Shown: one piece after another, positions 50,914 through 51,452 of the stretch
Position numbering within the stretch: the first letter of the stretch is position 1
Layout: every line of letters begins with the position of its first letter
Source: Ruminococcaceae bacterium UBA6413
GTDB lineage: Bacteria > Bacillota > Clostridia > Oscillospirales > Ruminococcaceae
Direction: 5' to 3'
Assembly (NCBI GenBank): GCA_002437415.1
Contig: DJPL01000020.1
Span: 1 to 51,452 of the forward strand
Length of the DNA: 51,452 nucleotides
Notes under the pieces: generated by a model
What the model was told of the DNA's origin: nothing
Databases searched by the model: none
Seen by the model: only the letters and a program-made list of their open reading frames with translations
Translations under genes and position numbers: made by a program

Positions 50914-50935
50914 ATATTGACGTGTGTATTAATTG

Positions 50936-50983
50936 GAATAGCAAACCCGAGAAGTGCTATCCGACGAAAAGCACTATCGGTAG
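50936..50983 (+). repeat. 48-nt interspersed repeat, copy 2
   Basis: It is the partner of 17-64 (42 of 48 identical on opposite strands). It contains an internal near-palindrome AGTGCTATC...GCACTATCGG. No open frame is present. Confidence 0.65.
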
Positions 50984-51053
50984 CTTGTTACCATAGATAA
51001 ATACTAAATGATGTAACAGAAGCACAACAAACAAAATATTTTTTGTACAAGCT

Positions 51054-51085
51054 CACCGCCGTGATGTAAATTCATCACGGCGGTG
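51054..51085. terminator. Terminator downstream of valS
   Basis: A perfect 13-bp stem (CACCGCCGTGATG with CATCACGGCGGTG) and a 6-nt loop sit between convergent DAHP synthase and valS. A T-rich flank is present on the plus side and TTGTAC on the minus side. It is probably shared. Confidence 0.8.
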
Positions 51086-51158
51086 CTTTATATTCTGCTT
51101 TCTCATATAAAATATCCCCCGACTTTTTACAATCGAGGGATAAACTATAACTGAATGA

Positions 51159-51452
51159 TTATTTCATCTTTTCGATAGAAAGCATTATCTTTTCCATCTT
51201 TTCCTGTGCCTTAGCAAGCTTTACACGCTCGTTTTCGATCTGCTGTGCGGGTGCTTTTGACAGGAAGCCCTGATTGCTCAGCTTACCGGAAAGGAAGTCG
51301 ATGTCCTTCTGAGCCGCCTTGCGCTCCTTTTCAAGTCTTGCAAGCTCTTTTTCCTTGTCTACAAGCTCACCCATAGGCATAAATATTCTTGCGTTTGCGG
51401 TAACGATAGTTACCATATCGTCGCTAACTTCTGCCTTTTCCGATACTGTCAG
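51159..51452 (-). CDS. valS: Valyl-tRNA synthetase, C-terminal fragment (cut by window edge)
   Basis: The frame stays open to the window end. Only the last 97 residues are seen: the C-terminal Val-tRNA-synthetase coiled-coil arm (ELVDKEKELARLEKERKAAQ, then KLSNQGFLSKAPAQQIENER and KAQEKMEKI) that contacts tRNA-Val. An internal Met at 51416 is not the true start. No catalytic motif is inside the window. The coding strand is convergent with the DAHP synthase gene. Confidence 0.92.
   Translation of the reverse strand: MTVSEKAEVSDDMVTIVTANARIFMPMGELVDKEKELARLEKERKAAQKDIDFLSGKLSNQGFLSKAPAQQIENERVKLAKAQEKMEKIMLSIEKMK

Larger units (their letters stand above)
50844..51158. other. Intergenic region between DAHP synthase and valS
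   Basis: No gene is seen. It holds two repeat elements side by side (50864-50913 and 50936-50983) and a strong hairpin (51054-51085). No terminator directly follows the DAHP synthase stop, apart from a short GGCGG-GTC-GCCGC inverted repeat at about 50844-50859. Confidence 0.6.

Noticed and set aside
51159..51416. 85-residue stand-alone coiled-coil protein
   Set aside because: The frame stays open upstream to the window edge and matches the C-terminal arm of valyl-tRNA synthetase, so it is a fragment.

Overview
The window looks like a chromosomal segment of a low-to-mid GC, endospore-forming, flagellated member of the Clostridia. The closest fit is the Oscillospiraceae/Ruminococcaceae group, near [Eubacterium] siraeum; that placement is inference from gene style, not a search. 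Supporting signs are the dipicolinate synthase pair dpaA/dpaB, a SpoIIQ-like M23 protein, a flagellin with a sigma-D promoter, AddAB instead of RecBCD, indolepyruvate:ferredoxin oxidoreductase (an anaerobe enzyme), strong AAGGAGG-type ribosome sites and a T-box leader. No tRNA, rRNA, CRISPR array, transposase or integrase was recognised.

Layout. 1-577 is non-coding and holds an interspersed repeat. 578-3677 (minus) carries dpaA-dpaB, then a tightly overlapping nim-ogt-alkD operon with its own consensus promoter. 3938-5560 (plus) holds a lysine/alanine-rich histone-H1-like protein and galU. 5783-13700 (minus) is addB-addA followed 3 bp later by an Abi_2 abortive-infection gene. 13945-18303 (plus) is iorA-iorB-aguA-aguB, covering aryl pyruvate oxidation and agmatine-to-putrescine conversion. 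18470-20326 (plus) is an AT-richer pair: a secreted M23 peptidase with Cys repeats and a lipoprotein. 20345-26705 holds pnuC, rpmE, a phosphohexomutase, a YifB/ComM ATPase and a MATE transporter. pnuC and the MATE gene share the same promoter and short attenuator-type leader.

26787-43949 (minus) is dominated by one 16.8 kb gene for a 5592-residue secreted modular protein: a beta-helix-like N-terminus, six modules of about 227 residues, five of about 570, a Cys/His repeat region and four FN3-like repeats of exactly 93 codons. Just upstream and probably co-transcribed is a small degenerate receiver protein. The shared promoter has two direct repeats matching the LytTR/AgrA-type consensus directly before the -35 box. 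This regulator-operator-giant-protein set is the best candidate in the window for an undescribed system.

44303-46162 (minus) is flagellin. 46312-46530 holds a probable structured RNA. 46959-48173 is an iron alcohol dehydrogenase with a Rex-like site upstream. 48602-49279 is the SpoIIQ-like gene. 49407-50843 (plus) is a T-box-controlled DAHP synthase, with UUC (Phe) the likely specifier. The window ends in the 3' end of valS (minus). Two intergenic repeat families recur at opposite ends of the window.
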